Shown: positions 19,423-27,946 of the stretch, piece by piece | Layout: each line of letters starts with the position of its first letter | How positions within the stretch are numbered: position 1 is the stretch's first letter | NCBI GenBank assembly: GCA_001507425.1 | Contig: LMAJ01000002.1 | Coordinates: forward strand, 1 to 64,000 | Length of the DNA: 64,000 nt | Direction of reading: 5' to 3' | DNA from: Flavobacteriaceae bacterium CRH | Lineage (GTDB): Bacteria; Bacteroidota; Bacteroidia; Flavobacteriales; Flavobacteriaceae | Translations under genes and position numbers: made by a program | Notes under the pieces: generated by a model | Told to the model about the DNA's origin: nothing | Database searches by the model: none | Seen by the model: the letters and a program-made list of their open reading frames with translations, nothing else

Positions 19423-21336
19423 ATGACTAAACGCCTTCAGTATCTTTTCCATATATGCCTGATTATTTTTTTAATTTCACTTAATTCTTCAGCACAAAAA
19501 ACAAAACAGGAATTACTTCAATTAGTAGCTAAAAAAGACTTATCTCCGGAAACAAAAGCAGATTATTTATGCCAGCTTAGTTGCTGGTATAAAAAAACAG
19601 ATAGCATAAAAGCGTATCGTTTTGCTAATCAAGCTTTAGAGATTTCACGTGAAGAAAAGTCAATTAAAATCCAGGCAATCGCCTATGAAGCGATCTCAGA
19701 CATTGCAAGATTCCTTGATAATGTTCCAAAACAAATAAAATATGCCGATTCCAGTTACACCTTAGCCATACAATCTAAAGACCCAAAAGCCATTGCTTAC
19801 GCCAATTATGCACTTGCTTACAAACATGAAATCATTGGTAATAAAGAAAAATACATTTATTACATGCTAAAATCGTTGGCTTATTTTGAAAAAAACAAAA
19901 TGAGATACGACAAATTAGTTAACGGATATGAAAATTTAGGTGCTTATTTTATTGATCATAATGATCTTAAATTCTGCGAAAAATATACGACGAAAGCTTT
20001 GGCACTGGCCTATGAAAGTAAAAACCAAATTAATATTGCCAACGGCTTAACAAGTCAGGCACTTTTTTTAATGAGAAGTGCTGAGCAAGAAACACCGAAC
20101 AATTCAAAATTAATAAAAACAGCCGAAGACAATTATTTAAAAGCCATTGCCATATTCGAAAATGAACGAAGAAAAGGCAATATAAATAGCTCTTACGGAA
20201 GAACATGGTTAAATCTTACCAGTCTTTATTTGTATCATTTTTTTGAAAGTCAGCCAGAGAAAACTTTAACCTATTTAAAAAAGACAGAAGCTGTTTGCCT
20301 TAAATTGAATGAACCCATGCAGCTTATGGTGATGTACGGTCAGCAAGCACAATATTATACAAACATAAATGATATACCCAAAGTTGAAAAGGTATTAAAG
20401 AAAGTATCTGAAATTATTGAAGACCATCCGGAAATAAACTCAAGGTATTATGCCCTGCTTTATAAAAACTATATGGACCTGGCTACGATAAAAAATGATT
20501 TTCCTGCTTATCGAAAATATTTCGATTTATACGACAAAGCTGTTGCTGTTATGATGGAAAAAGAAAACAGGGCCCGTGAATATAATGCTTCTGTTCGTTT
20601 TGAAACCGAGAAAAAATCGCAGCAAATTCAATTGCTAACAGACAATCTTGAATCGAGAAAAAAAATCAATTATTTGTATATCGCGCTTGTCGTTTTTGTG
20701 TTTTTTACGCTTTTGTTTATGTTGCGTTCGTATCATTTTAGACAGCGCTCTTATATTAAAACCAATTTATTGCTTCAAAAAGCAAATGAAGAAGCAACCC
20801 TTTTATCTAAAATAAAAGAAGAAGAAGCGATGATTGCGCTGTTAGAATTTGAATTAACAGAGAAAGAACTTCAGATTGCGATTCAGGAAAAGAAACTGAA
20901 CGAACAGGAAAAAATCAAATTGCAACAGGAATTAATGACCAATAACCTTCAGTTAGAAAAGAAAAACGAAGTCCTCAAAGATATTCAGAATAAATTGTTG
21001 GTGATGAAATCAGAGAAATCCTCGGATATAAAAACGATTTCAAAAACAATCGACAAAAGTATGGAAGTCGATGATGAATTTGAATTACTAAAAACAAGCC
21101 TTGAAAATACCAATCCGGTCTTTTTTTCGACTTTACAGGAAAAAGCTTCGGGCACGCTTACCAAACTCGATTTTAAATATTGCGGGTACATCAAATTAGG
21201 AATGAGTACGAAGGAAATTGCCAATCATATGAATATCGAAACCCAAAGTATGCGAATGGCGCGTTACCGAATTAAACAAAAATTAAATCTGGACCGCGAA
21301 ACTGATTTAGATACATATATTACTTCAGTCCAATAA
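19423..21336 (+). CDS. TPR-transmembrane-HTH regulator (LuxR-like C-terminus)
   Basis: Protein of 637 residues with the flavobacterial one-component layout: signal peptide ending at SSAQ, tetratricopeptide-type helical repeats outside the membrane (about 35-390), one membrane helix (about 416-434), a long coiled coil (about 440-545), and a C-terminal helix-turn-helix of LuxR/GerE character (GMSTKEIANHMNIETQSMRMARYRIKQ, part). It should sense a periplasmic or envelope signal through the TPR region and bind DNA from the membrane. It faces the sigma-factor locus. Targets are unknown. Confidence 0.88.
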   Translation: MTKRLQYLFHICLIIFLISLNSSAQKTKQELLQLVAKKDLSPETKADYLCQLSCWYKKTDSIKAYRFANQALEISREEKSIKIQAIAYEAISDIARFLDNVPKQIKYADSSYTLAIQSKDPKAIAYANYALAYKHEIIGNKEKYIYYMLKSLAYFEKNKMRYDKLVNGYENLGAYFIDHNDLKFCEKYTTKALALAYESKNQINIANGLTSQALFLMRSAEQETPNNSKLIKTAEDNYLKAIAIFENERRKGNINSSYGRTWLNLTSLYLYHFFESQPEKTLTYLKKTEAVCLKLNEPMQLMVMYGQQAQYYTNINDIPKVEKVLKKVSEIIEDHPEINSRYYALLYKNYMDLATIKNDFPAYRKYFDLYDKAVAVMMEKENRAREYNASVRFETEKKSQQIQLLTDNLESRKKINYLYIALVVFVFFTLLFMLRSYHFRQRSYIKTNLLLQKANEEATLLSKIKEEEAMIALLEFELTEKELQIAIQEKKLNEQEKIKLQQELMTNNLQLEKKNEVLKDIQNKLLVMKSEKSSDIKTISKTIDKSMEVDDEFELLKTSLENTNPVFFSTLQEKASGTLTKLDFKYCGYIKLGMSTKEIANHMNIETQSMRMARYRIKQKLNLDRETDLDTYITSVQ

Positions 21337-21492
21337 AATCAATGCCTGCGGCGCTTTTTTACCTTTAAAATGATTTTCTTGTAGATACAAAATAGATACT
21401 CAAATGATTGCTGTAGATAGTTAGTATATACAAGATTTTATTTTTTGAGGAAGTACATGATTACTTTTGGTTTGAATTTAAAACCAGAAATC

Positions 21493-21825
21493 ATGAACAA
21501 AAAGACGCTTTCAATTATTTCGTACATTACTATTATCGGTTGGGTTATTGCTTACGTAAACTACAACAAACTAACCGTTAAAGACTCTTTAACAAGATTT
21601 CATTTAAAACAAGGTTTAGGAATTGCAATTTTAGGAATCGCAATCTCTGTAGCTTTAACTATTATTGCAGTTGTAGTACCAACTTTGGCAAGTATTTTAA
21701 GCCTGGTAAATCTTGTTGTTTTAGTATTGTGGATTATGGGGATCATAAACGCTAATAACGAACAAGAAATTCCTGTTCCAGTAGTAGGGAAATTATTTAC
21801 AGATAAATTTGATTTTATTAAATAA
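21493..21825 (+). CDS. Small membrane protein, DUF4870/Tic20-like
   Basis: A 110-residue integral membrane protein with about three hydrophobic helices: ISYITIIGWVIAYVNY, a long hydrophobic stretch near 45-85, and IMGIINANN. The N-terminal pattern with RFHLKQGL and the final helix followed by INAxN match small DUF4870-type membrane proteins as I remember them. Function is unknown. The frame opens 16 codons earlier (21445), but MNKKTLSIISY is the natural start. A perfect inverted repeat follows the stop. Confidence 0.75.
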   Translation: MNKKTLSIISYITIIGWVIAYVNYNKLTVKDSLTRFHLKQGLGIAILGIAISVALTIIAVVVPTLASILSLVNLVVLVLWIMGIINANNEQEIPVPVVGKLFTDKFDFIK

Positions 21826-21831
21826 TTGCTA

Positions 21832-21869
21832 AATGCCAGTATGAAAAAGCAATGTCTCATACTGGCATT
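21832..21869 (+). terminator. Hairpin after the small membrane protein gene
   Basis: Perfect 13-bp stem AATGCCAGTATGA / TCATACTGGCATT with a 12-nt loop, 7 nt past the stop. The T-run is weak, so terminator function is likely but not certain. Confidence 0.6.
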
Positions 21870-21903
21870 ATCATGTTATGGTTTCAACAGATAAAAAAGT
21901 ATC

Positions 21904-22662
21904 ATGGAAAAAATTCAATTTTTATTACTCTTAATGTATCTTTCGAATTTGGCAAACGCTCAGGTTATCGATAATAATCTTCAGGGATATTATCAGGCCA
22001 AATCTGATTCGAATATGTATTCGTTTTTTGAATTTGACGGAAACGGAAAAGTAAATATTGTTGGAATTGGAACTGGAGATTATTTTACCAAAGGCGATTC
22101 GCTGATTGTATATCCTGATAAAAGCATTTTTAAATTCAAAATAAAAAACAATACACTTATTGGCGCTTCGAGTTGGGTAGAAAAGGAAACGTGGATTAAA
22201 AAGGATACTGTTGTTGCCAATAACAGAAAAGATGTGGCTCTGGCAAAGAAAAAGGCTTCTTTGCTAAATGAATATTATCTGATGTCGAAGAACAAATCAT
22301 CGCTTGAATATATGCTGGATGATTCTATGGCAAAAGCTAAAAAAGAAAAAATAAGCAAACTTTGTAATGATGGTTTAAGTAAAGCCTGCATGGATTATTT
22401 TGGAATGCTGTTGATTGAGGATCAAGGCATGGATGCTTTATTAAATCCTGAAAAAAACACGAAACCAAAACCACTCAATAATACAATTATTGCTCTTGGA
22501 AATACAATTATTTCACAAGGTGAACCGGAAGGTTACACGCTTTTGGGCGCCTATTATTTTATGTTGGGCAAAAAAGAAAAAGCAATTGAACAATGGAATA
22601 AAGGGGTTGAAAAAGGAAGCCAGAAATCTGCAATGGCCCTGATACAGATTGAAATGGAATAA
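21904..22662 (+). CDS. Exported hypothetical protein with Sel1/TPR-like C-terminus
   Basis: A 252-residue protein with a signal peptide ending at ANAQ, a beta-rich N-terminal half (FFEFDGNGKVNIVGIGTGDYF) resembling a lipocalin-like or META-type strand pattern, and a C-terminal helical segment (GYTLLGAYYFMLGKKEKAIE) like one Sel1 or TPR unit. It is monocistronic, after the hairpin at 21832. I do not recognise a named family. Confidence 0.7.
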   Translation: MEKIQFLLLLMYLSNLANAQVIDNNLQGYYQAKSDSNMYSFFEFDGNGKVNIVGIGTGDYFTKGDSLIVYPDKSIFKFKIKNNTLIGASSWVEKETWIKKDTVVANNRKDVALAKKKASLLNEYYLMSKNKSSLEYMLDDSMAKAKKEKISKLCNDGLSKACMDYFGMLLIEDQGMDALLNPEKNTKPKPLNNTIIALGNTIISQGEPEGYTLLGAYYFMLGKKEKAIEQWNKGVEKGSQKSAMALIQIEME

Positions 22663-22777
22663 TACAGCGCAAGCATGATACAATTAATCACAACTATTTT
22701 ACTCACTTTAATCAAAATTGTGTTGCGACTTTTATAACACAAACTATAGACATTAAAAATAATTATAAAGAAATAAA

Positions 22778-23215
22778 ATGAAGACAAAAATTATTATTGC
22801 AGCATTGCTGTTAATCGTTTTACAATCTTGTAAAATGGAAAATACACCAGAAGAATATTTCGATATAGCTGCTCTAAATACTAATTTATTTATGGAATTT
22901 GGTGCGAAAGATTTTCAAACCATGCAACAAAATAAAGAAGCAAACCAACTTTTGGCTTTTGATGAAAAAAGTACGTTTCCGGCAAAATCTTATGAAGACC
23001 ATGTTTTGAGATTTAAAGTTTCGTACCTAAAACAATCTATTCAAAAAATAGAAGATTTAAAACCAACAGAAGAGACTACGCCAATGATTAATGCATCATT
23101 AGATCTTTTTAATTTTGTAAAAGACAAATATGAAAAAGATTATGTGAAAATTGCCAAATTATTGGATCAAAAAGCCCCTAAAGAAACCATAGACAAAGCT
23201 ATTGCAGAAATGTAA
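22778..23215 (+). CDS. Small lipoprotein, apparently truncated by an in-frame stop
   Basis: A 145-residue predicted lipoprotein (lipobox VLQSC, Cys18) with a helical mature part. Beyond the TAA at 23213-23215 the same frame stays open for 32 codons to a TAA at 23312. It reads like protein there (FPVFEKKYQKLWDLALPYA, then a Lys/Asp/His-rich end). The ancestral product was therefore probably about 178 residues, and the current stop is a recent nonsense change or a sequencing error. Function unknown. A terminator follows the downstream stop, not the upstream one, which supports the longer gene. Confidence 0.75.
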   Translation: MKTKIIIAALLLIVLQSCKMENTPEEYFDIAALNTNLFMEFGAKDFQTMQQNKEANQLLAFDEKSTFPAKSYEDHVLRFKVSYLKQSIQKIEDLKPTEETTPMINASLDLFNFVKDKYEKDYVKIAKLLDQKAPKETIDKAIAEM

Positions 23216-23341
23216 GCCACAAGTTTTCCTGTTTTTGAAAAAAAATACCAAAAACTTTGGGACCTTGCCTTGCCATACGCAAAAGATCACGGAATTGAAG
23301 TTAAAACATTTTAAATGCCTTTTTAGTAATTACACGCCGAT

Positions 23342-23373
23342 AACTTCATTAGAAATAATGAAGTTTTTTTTTT
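23342..23373 (+). terminator. Rho-independent terminator
   Basis: Perfect 10-bp stem AACTTCATTA / TAATGAAGTT with a 4-nt loop and a run of ten Ts. It lies 27 nt after the second, downstream stop of the small lipoprotein frame. Confidence 0.9.
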
Positions 23374-23510
23374 GAATAATTATGAGAAACTAAGCATAAT
23401 TGTGTAATGAAAGATTGAAATACTATAAGATAAACATTTCGTAATCTGCTTATTTTTAATGTTCTAAAAATATTATGTAAATAAATTTAATAACGATAAA
23501 AAATAAAATT

Positions 23511-24191
23511 ATGGAAACTATATCAACATCTTTGAAAAACCTTCAAAAACAGAAACTTCCAAAAATTAAAAATAACGTTTCGGCTATCGAAAGGATCTTA
23601 ATGGTTACCAGCGGATCTTATCTTCTTTACAAAGGATTATCGAAAGAAGATAAAAGCATTGGGAAAATTGGAACCGGAGGAGCCATGCTTTTAAGAGGCC
23701 TTAGCGGATATTGTCCTGTTTATGATGCTGTTGACCATTTAAAAAATGGAAAAACATCCAACATAAATATTCGTATAAATAGCGTAATTGAGAAACCTGT
23801 GAGCGAAGTTTATACGTTTTGGCGTGATTTCGAAAACCTGCCAAAGTTTATGAATCACATCGATTCTGTTAAACCGATAAATTACAACACTTCAAAATGG
23901 ACTGCAAAAGGGCCGGCAGGAATTGGAAAATTAAGCTGGACTGCAGAAGTGATTAAAGATGAAAAAGAAAAACTAATAAGCTGGCAATCGCTTCCGGATT
24001 CATCGATTACAAATGTTGGAAAAATTACTTTTAAGTCTAAAGGAAAAGCTACAGAAATTGATATTACAATTTCATATCAGGCTCCACTTGGCATTGCCGG
24101 AGAAAGTGCTGCAAAATTGCTTAATCCTTATTTTGAAAAATTAGTAAAAGATGATATAGCAAATTTTAAATCTTACCTAGAATCGCATTAA
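23511..24191 (+). CDS. DUF2892-SRPBCC fusion protein
   Basis: A 226-residue protein. The N-terminal third has a DUF2892-like pattern of two weak membrane segments (NVSAIERILMVTSGSYLLYKGL, part, and GTGGAMLLRGLSGYCPVY). The C-terminal two thirds are a SRPBCC/polyketide-cyclase-like hydrophobic-ligand fold (VSEVYTFWRDFENLPKFMNH, then TEIDITISYQAPLG). Proteins of this layout are common in soil and aquatic bacteria and often stress-induced (recollection). The ligand is unknown. Monocistronic, with terminators on both sides. Confidence 0.85.
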   Translation: METISTSLKNLQKQKLPKIKNNVSAIERILMVTSGSYLLYKGLSKEDKSIGKIGTGGAMLLRGLSGYCPVYDAVDHLKNGKTSNINIRINSVIEKPVSEVYTFWRDFENLPKFMNHIDSVKPINYNTSKWTAKGPAGIGKLSWTAEVIKDEKEKLISWQSLPDSSITNVGKITFKSKGKATEIDITISYQAPLGIAGESAAKLLNPYFEKLVKDDIANFKSYLESH

Positions 24192-24210
24192 TAAATTATT
24201 TCAGATTAAT

Positions 24211-24248
24211 AAAAAGGCCTGTAATTGATTCGTCATTACAGGCTTTTT
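24211..24248. terminator. Bidirectional terminator
   Basis: AAAAAGGCCTGTAAT (24211-24225) pairs with ATTACAGGCTTTTT (24235-24248). It has A/T runs on both sides and serves the convergent SRPBCC and FAD-binding genes. Confidence 0.9.
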
Positions 24249-24279
24249 AATATGGATTATGTTGAAAATCTAAAGTAAA

Positions 24280-26004
24280 TTAATTTTCCATTATGCTGTT
24301 TAAAATACGTAACGAAGCCGCTTCGCAGAAATCAAGTCCGGAATAATCAGGATTAAATCCGCCAATATAAGGAACGGCCATAACAAAAATATTTTCATTA
24401 TAAGCGCCATATTGATCGATGATCTGGAAATTATCATTGATAGCAATTCCTGAAACATTCAAAAAATAATTATCATTCGCATCTTGTTCAACTAGTTTGT
24501 TGCCATTTTCTAAAGCTTCTTTTCCTGATACCTGGGATTGAAATTTAATTTTTGCCGGACTAATAATTTTCTGGGCAACCAAACCTCTAAAAGGAAATTT
24601 TTCATACGACAAATGAGGCTGACCAATACAATCGACAAAAGTTTTATAATAAACAGAATGATTATTATTTTCTTCATCTTCAAAATGATATATAATACCT
24701 CCCTCCTCTTGTGGCTCAACCGTACTGTCTGAACCAACCGATACAATATCTAAAATTCCCGCCTGATGCAAAGCAAGAAGTTCTAAACAAGATGTTTGAG
24801 GGACAAAAGCAATAACAATAGTAATTAGCGGCATTAATACTTTTTGCAAGCGCTGCATATCTTCTGCAGATAAATATTTGGCAGGCTGATTCATGGCGAA
24901 ACTTAACACGGCCAACATTTCTTTCCAATACACAGATTCATGCCTTTTCATTGATTTTTCGGCTTGTATGTACTCTGCTTTCAAAAGCGTAAAAGGTTCA
25001 ATTCGCTCTCGTAATTCCATCATTTCCGCTACAAATTCTTCTATCGATAAATCTTTAATTCGTTGGTAAAATTCAGGATCTTTGGAGATAAAAATATCTT
25101 TAAAATTTTTTTGAAAAACATAATCTAAAGATAAAAAACCACCATTATTTTTTTTATGCAAATCAATTTCTTCAGGAGTAAGAAGTGATGCATTGTTGAG
25201 ATGAGAATCTTCAAGATGAAAACGAACCGCCGGAAGCAATCCGTTTCTGGAATGCATCATTATTTTAAACTCAGGGCTTTCGTTGCTAATTTTATAAACT
25301 AAATTGTTGTTGTTTTCATCCTTTTCAAAAGTACCGTTACTACGCGCCAGTGTTCTTATCGCATCTATTGCCGTTAAAGACGATCCTCGAACAGCAACAG
25401 CATGATTTAGTGGCAAAATAAGTTTAGAAGGCGGATACGGAGCATCATAATAACCCGCAACTTTTCCCTCGTGTTCTTTGGGCCATTTATGACCTGTACA
25501 AATTATAGTGTAATCAAAAGGTAAAATACCAAGAGCTGTAGTTTCGATATAAACTTCGTTATTTTGTTCATTTTGCCTAATATCTATTACCTCATTTTGA
25601 AAATGCACATTTGTCGTAATTCCTAACGTATTTGCAGATTCTTTCAGTAAATCAAACTGATCAGAAAGATATTGGCCAAATAACAATCTTGGCACCACTT
25701 TATATTCATTAAATTCTGCCGGATTTATTTTAAATCTTTCTAATAAATAAGCCGGCGCAGTATAAATCCATTCAGACATTGGCGTTACAATAGGCGGCAC
25801 TTCGTTATCAGAAACATTGGTAACATGTTCGTCATTTGCACCGTCCAGACTATATGGCATTCCGGCTCCCAATTGGGTTTTCTTTTCAAAAATATCAATT
25901 TCAAAATCGGTTTCACCTGATTCAATCAATCTTTTATAAACGAATAATCCACTTGGTCCGCCCCCTAAAATAGCAATGCGTTTTTTTTGCTTTTCAACTT
26001 TCAT
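24280..26004 (-). CDS. FAD/NAD(P)-binding oxidoreductase family protein
   Basis: A 574-residue cytosolic flavoprotein. The Rossmann dinucleotide motif GGGPSG (14-19) begins the FAD site, an ICTGHKWP segment lies near residue 170, and a second NAD(P)-like region follows. Layout and length match the FAD-NAD(P)-binding family (Pfam PF13454 by recollection), whose substrate is mostly unknown. An ATG ten codons upstream is in frame, but the Rossmann strand starts right after MKVEKQKKR, so 26004 is the better start. It is monocistronic and divergent from the injection-system island. Confidence 0.85.
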   Translation of the reverse strand: MKVEKQKKRIAILGGGPSGLFVYKRLIESGETDFEIDIFEKKTQLGAGMPYSLDGANDEHVTNVSDNEVPPIVTPMSEWIYTAPAYLLERFKINPAEFNEYKVVPRLLFGQYLSDQFDLLKESANTLGITTNVHFQNEVIDIRQNEQNNEVYIETTALGILPFDYTIICTGHKWPKEHEGKVAGYYDAPYPPSKLILPLNHAVAVRGSSLTAIDAIRTLARSNGTFEKDENNNNLVYKISNESPEFKIMMHSRNGLLPAVRFHLEDSHLNNASLLTPEEIDLHKKNNGGFLSLDYVFQKNFKDIFISKDPEFYQRIKDLSIEEFVAEMMELRERIEPFTLLKAEYIQAEKSMKRHESVYWKEMLAVLSFAMNQPAKYLSAEDMQRLQKVLMPLITIVIAFVPQTSCLELLALHQAGILDIVSVGSDSTVEPQEEGGIIYHFEDEENNNHSVYYKTFVDCIGQPHLSYEKFPFRGLVAQKIISPAKIKFQSQVSGKEALENGNKLVEQDANDNYFLNVSGIAINDNFQIIDQYGAYNENIFVMAVPYIGGFNPDYSGLDFCEAASLRILNSIMEN

Positions 26005-26212
26005 CAGATAATGATTTATTATAAAATTAAACACTCGAAATTTCTTATAAATATATGGGAATCAACGTGACTTTAGTTATATAATTAGCATGTCTAAAGT
26101 GAAGAAAAATAGTTTATTATGAAAAAAGATAGCCTACAAGCGTTACAATAAGTACATCAGTAAATTCTTGTATTTTTTTTGATTTAGAATTCAGAATTAG
26201 GAAGAAAAAACA

Positions 26213-26220
26213 TATATTTG
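26213..26220 (+). promoter_or_regulatory. -7 promoter element of the LysM/PAAR island
   Basis: TATATTTG fits TAnnTTTG and lies 22 nt before the ATG at 26243. The nearest upstream TTG is too far for an ideal -33 box, so the promoter may be weak or need an activator. Confidence 0.5.
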
Positions 26221-26242
26221 ATTCTGAAATACAGTTTGTTAT

Positions 26243-27412
26243 ATGCTTTTTATTCCCGAGCCTTCGTATGAAGACCACCTTACTTATAAAATTAAAAAAG
26301 GAGACACATTACTTAGTGTCGCCAAAGATTTGGGTATCGAACCTTCCCTGCTTCGAAGTTATCATAACCGATTTTGTCCTTCATTAAAAGACTTAATCGA
26401 AGCTGATTTTCCGTACCATCTCGAATTTGTAATTTTAGCTCCTGAAGAGTTGGAACTTACCGACGAAGAAAAGGAAAAAAACAGAAAAAAAGTAAGCCGT
26501 AATGATGCGCCTATTAGCATTTCGCTTGATAACGCAATAATTAATAATACGTACGGTGTTCTTTATACTATAGAAAATGGTAAACAAGTAAATACGGTAA
26601 AGCAGGGAATCAACGTAAATTGGAAGGCAAAAAGCGAAAATAATTTTTATTTTTTTGAAATTACCCGAATTGGAGCTATTTACATCAACGATACTAAAGC
26701 CAGCACTATGGCCGAAGAAATTGCCGAACAAGCTTCTAACGCTTTATATCCTTTATTGGTTGTTGTTGATGAAACCGGAGAATGGCAATATATTAACAAC
26801 TTTAGTCAAATTAAAGAACGCTGGCAGGAAACAAAAGAAAAAATCACAAATTATTATAAAGGAGAACAGGTCGAGAAATACTTTTCTATTTACGACAGGA
26901 ATTTAGAAGACAGCGACACTTTGTATGTTTCACTTAAAAAAGACTGGTTTTTAAATGCTTTTTTTAACGGAATCCATCTTGAATATCCTTCTTCGTTATC
27001 GATTCAAAAAGAACTTGGTTTTCCTGTTCTGGCTAAAACTGAAAACCTGAATTATCTGGTAAATCAAAAAATTGACGATCATCTTGATGTCGATAACTTT
27101 TTGGTCATTGACATTAACGGAAAACTTGATGATGAGCGCACCAAAACCGATTTTGAAAGAGCTTTAAATTTACCGGTAAAAGAATATTCAGAGCAAAAAG
27201 TTACAGGCGAATACAGGGCAAAATATTTTTTAAACCCATTAAAACATATGCCCGAAGCCATTTTTATAAGTTGCACATTAGAATTAGACATTCCGCAGAA
27301 ATATTCGGTTACGATATCTAATTTAAATGACAAAGAAGAAATGAGTACAAAACCAAAAGCAGAATTATTTGTTGAAGTAATCGAACCCAAAAAAAAGTGG
27401 TGGCAATTTTAA
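26243..27412 (+). CDS. LysM-domain protein of the PAAR-like effector module
   Basis: A 389-residue protein without signal peptide. An N-terminal LysM domain (about 12-60, YKIKKGDTLLSVAKDLGIEP) precedes about 320 residues of alpha/beta sequence I cannot assign. LysM proteins without export signals occur in contractile injection systems as hub or spike adaptors (Afp7-like in eCIS) and beside DUF4280 spike-tip genes. It lies 12 nt before such a gene. The likely role is loading or adapting the downstream effector on the spike (inference). Confidence 0.8.
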   Translation: MLFIPEPSYEDHLTYKIKKGDTLLSVAKDLGIEPSLLRSYHNRFCPSLKDLIEADFPYHLEFVILAPEELELTDEEKEKNRKKVSRNDAPISISLDNAIINNTYGVLYTIENGKQVNTVKQGINVNWKAKSENNFYFFEITRIGAIYINDTKASTMAEEIAEQASNALYPLLVVVDETGEWQYINNFSQIKERWQETKEKITNYYKGEQVEKYFSIYDRNLEDSDTLYVSLKKDWFLNAFFNGIHLEYPSSLSIQKELGFPVLAKTENLNYLVNQKIDDHLDVDNFLVIDINGKLDDERTKTDFERALNLPVKEYSEQKVTGEYRAKYFLNPLKHMPEAIFISCTLELDIPQKYSVTISNLNDKEEMSTKPKAELFVEVIEPKKKWWQF

Positions 27413-27424
27413 ACAACCAAAACT

Positions 27425-27919
27425 ATGAGCGAAAAACATTTTGTAGTACAAGGCGCAACTTGCAAATGCAAGTTTAGTGAAGACACGTCTAAAACAGATA
27501 AAATTAAGGTTAAATCGCAAACTAAACATTTTGCAAATGATAAAGAAGGGTCAGAAAAACTCATTGCCACTACTAAAGAAATTGGTCAGACATTAGAAAA
27601 AAACACCTTTGGCAAATGCAAAAAACAACCTGCAGGAAATAGTTTTTTGCCCTGCCAGGCCGTAATAACAAAATGGAGCGGTCCTTATGAAAAAGTAACC
27701 CTAAGCAACGAAGGCAAAATACTTTTAGAAAACAGTAAAGCAACCTGCCCAATGGGAGCGCCCGATTGTATTGAAATTACAGATCACGGACAAACCGCAG
27801 AACCCGGAGAGCAAAATTTTAAAAATGCCGATCCTATGGTACACAACCTCATAAACCCAATGGTAGATGTTAGGGATATGTATGCGAAGGAAAGTGAGCA
27901 TAACGGATTAAATTTTTAA
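27425..27919 (+). CDS. DUF4280 PAAR-like spike-tip protein
   Basis: A 164-residue cysteine-rich protein matching the DUF4280 pattern: VVQGATCKCKFS at the N-terminus, then GKCKKQPAGNSFLPCQAVITKW and CPMGAPDCIEITDHGQ (parts). DUF4280 proteins are PAAR-like and are predicted to cap the VgrG-type spike of T6SS-iii or related injection machines, with cysteines probably binding a metal. No signal peptide. It sits between the LysM gene (12 nt) and the 912-residue putative effector (27 nt), the usual chaperone/tip/effector order. Confidence 0.88.
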   Translation: MSEKHFVVQGATCKCKFSEDTSKTDKIKVKSQTKHFANDKEGSEKLIATTKEIGQTLEKNTFGKCKKQPAGNSFLPCQAVITKWSGPYEKVTLSNEGKILLENSKATCPMGAPDCIEITDHGQTAEPGEQNFKNADPMVHNLINPMVDVRDMYAKESEHNGLNF

Positions 27920-27946
27920 TGATAATTAATTTGAATAAAATTTAAA

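Noticed and set aside
19243..19452. Minus-strand frame in the gap before the TPR-HTH gene
   Set aside because: It overlaps the start of the strong plus-strand gene and derives partly from degenerate repeat sequence.
26243..27919. Complete type VI secretion cluster
   Set aside because: Only LysM, DUF4280 and effector-type genes are present. No sheath, tube, baseplate, ClpV or membrane-complex genes were seen.
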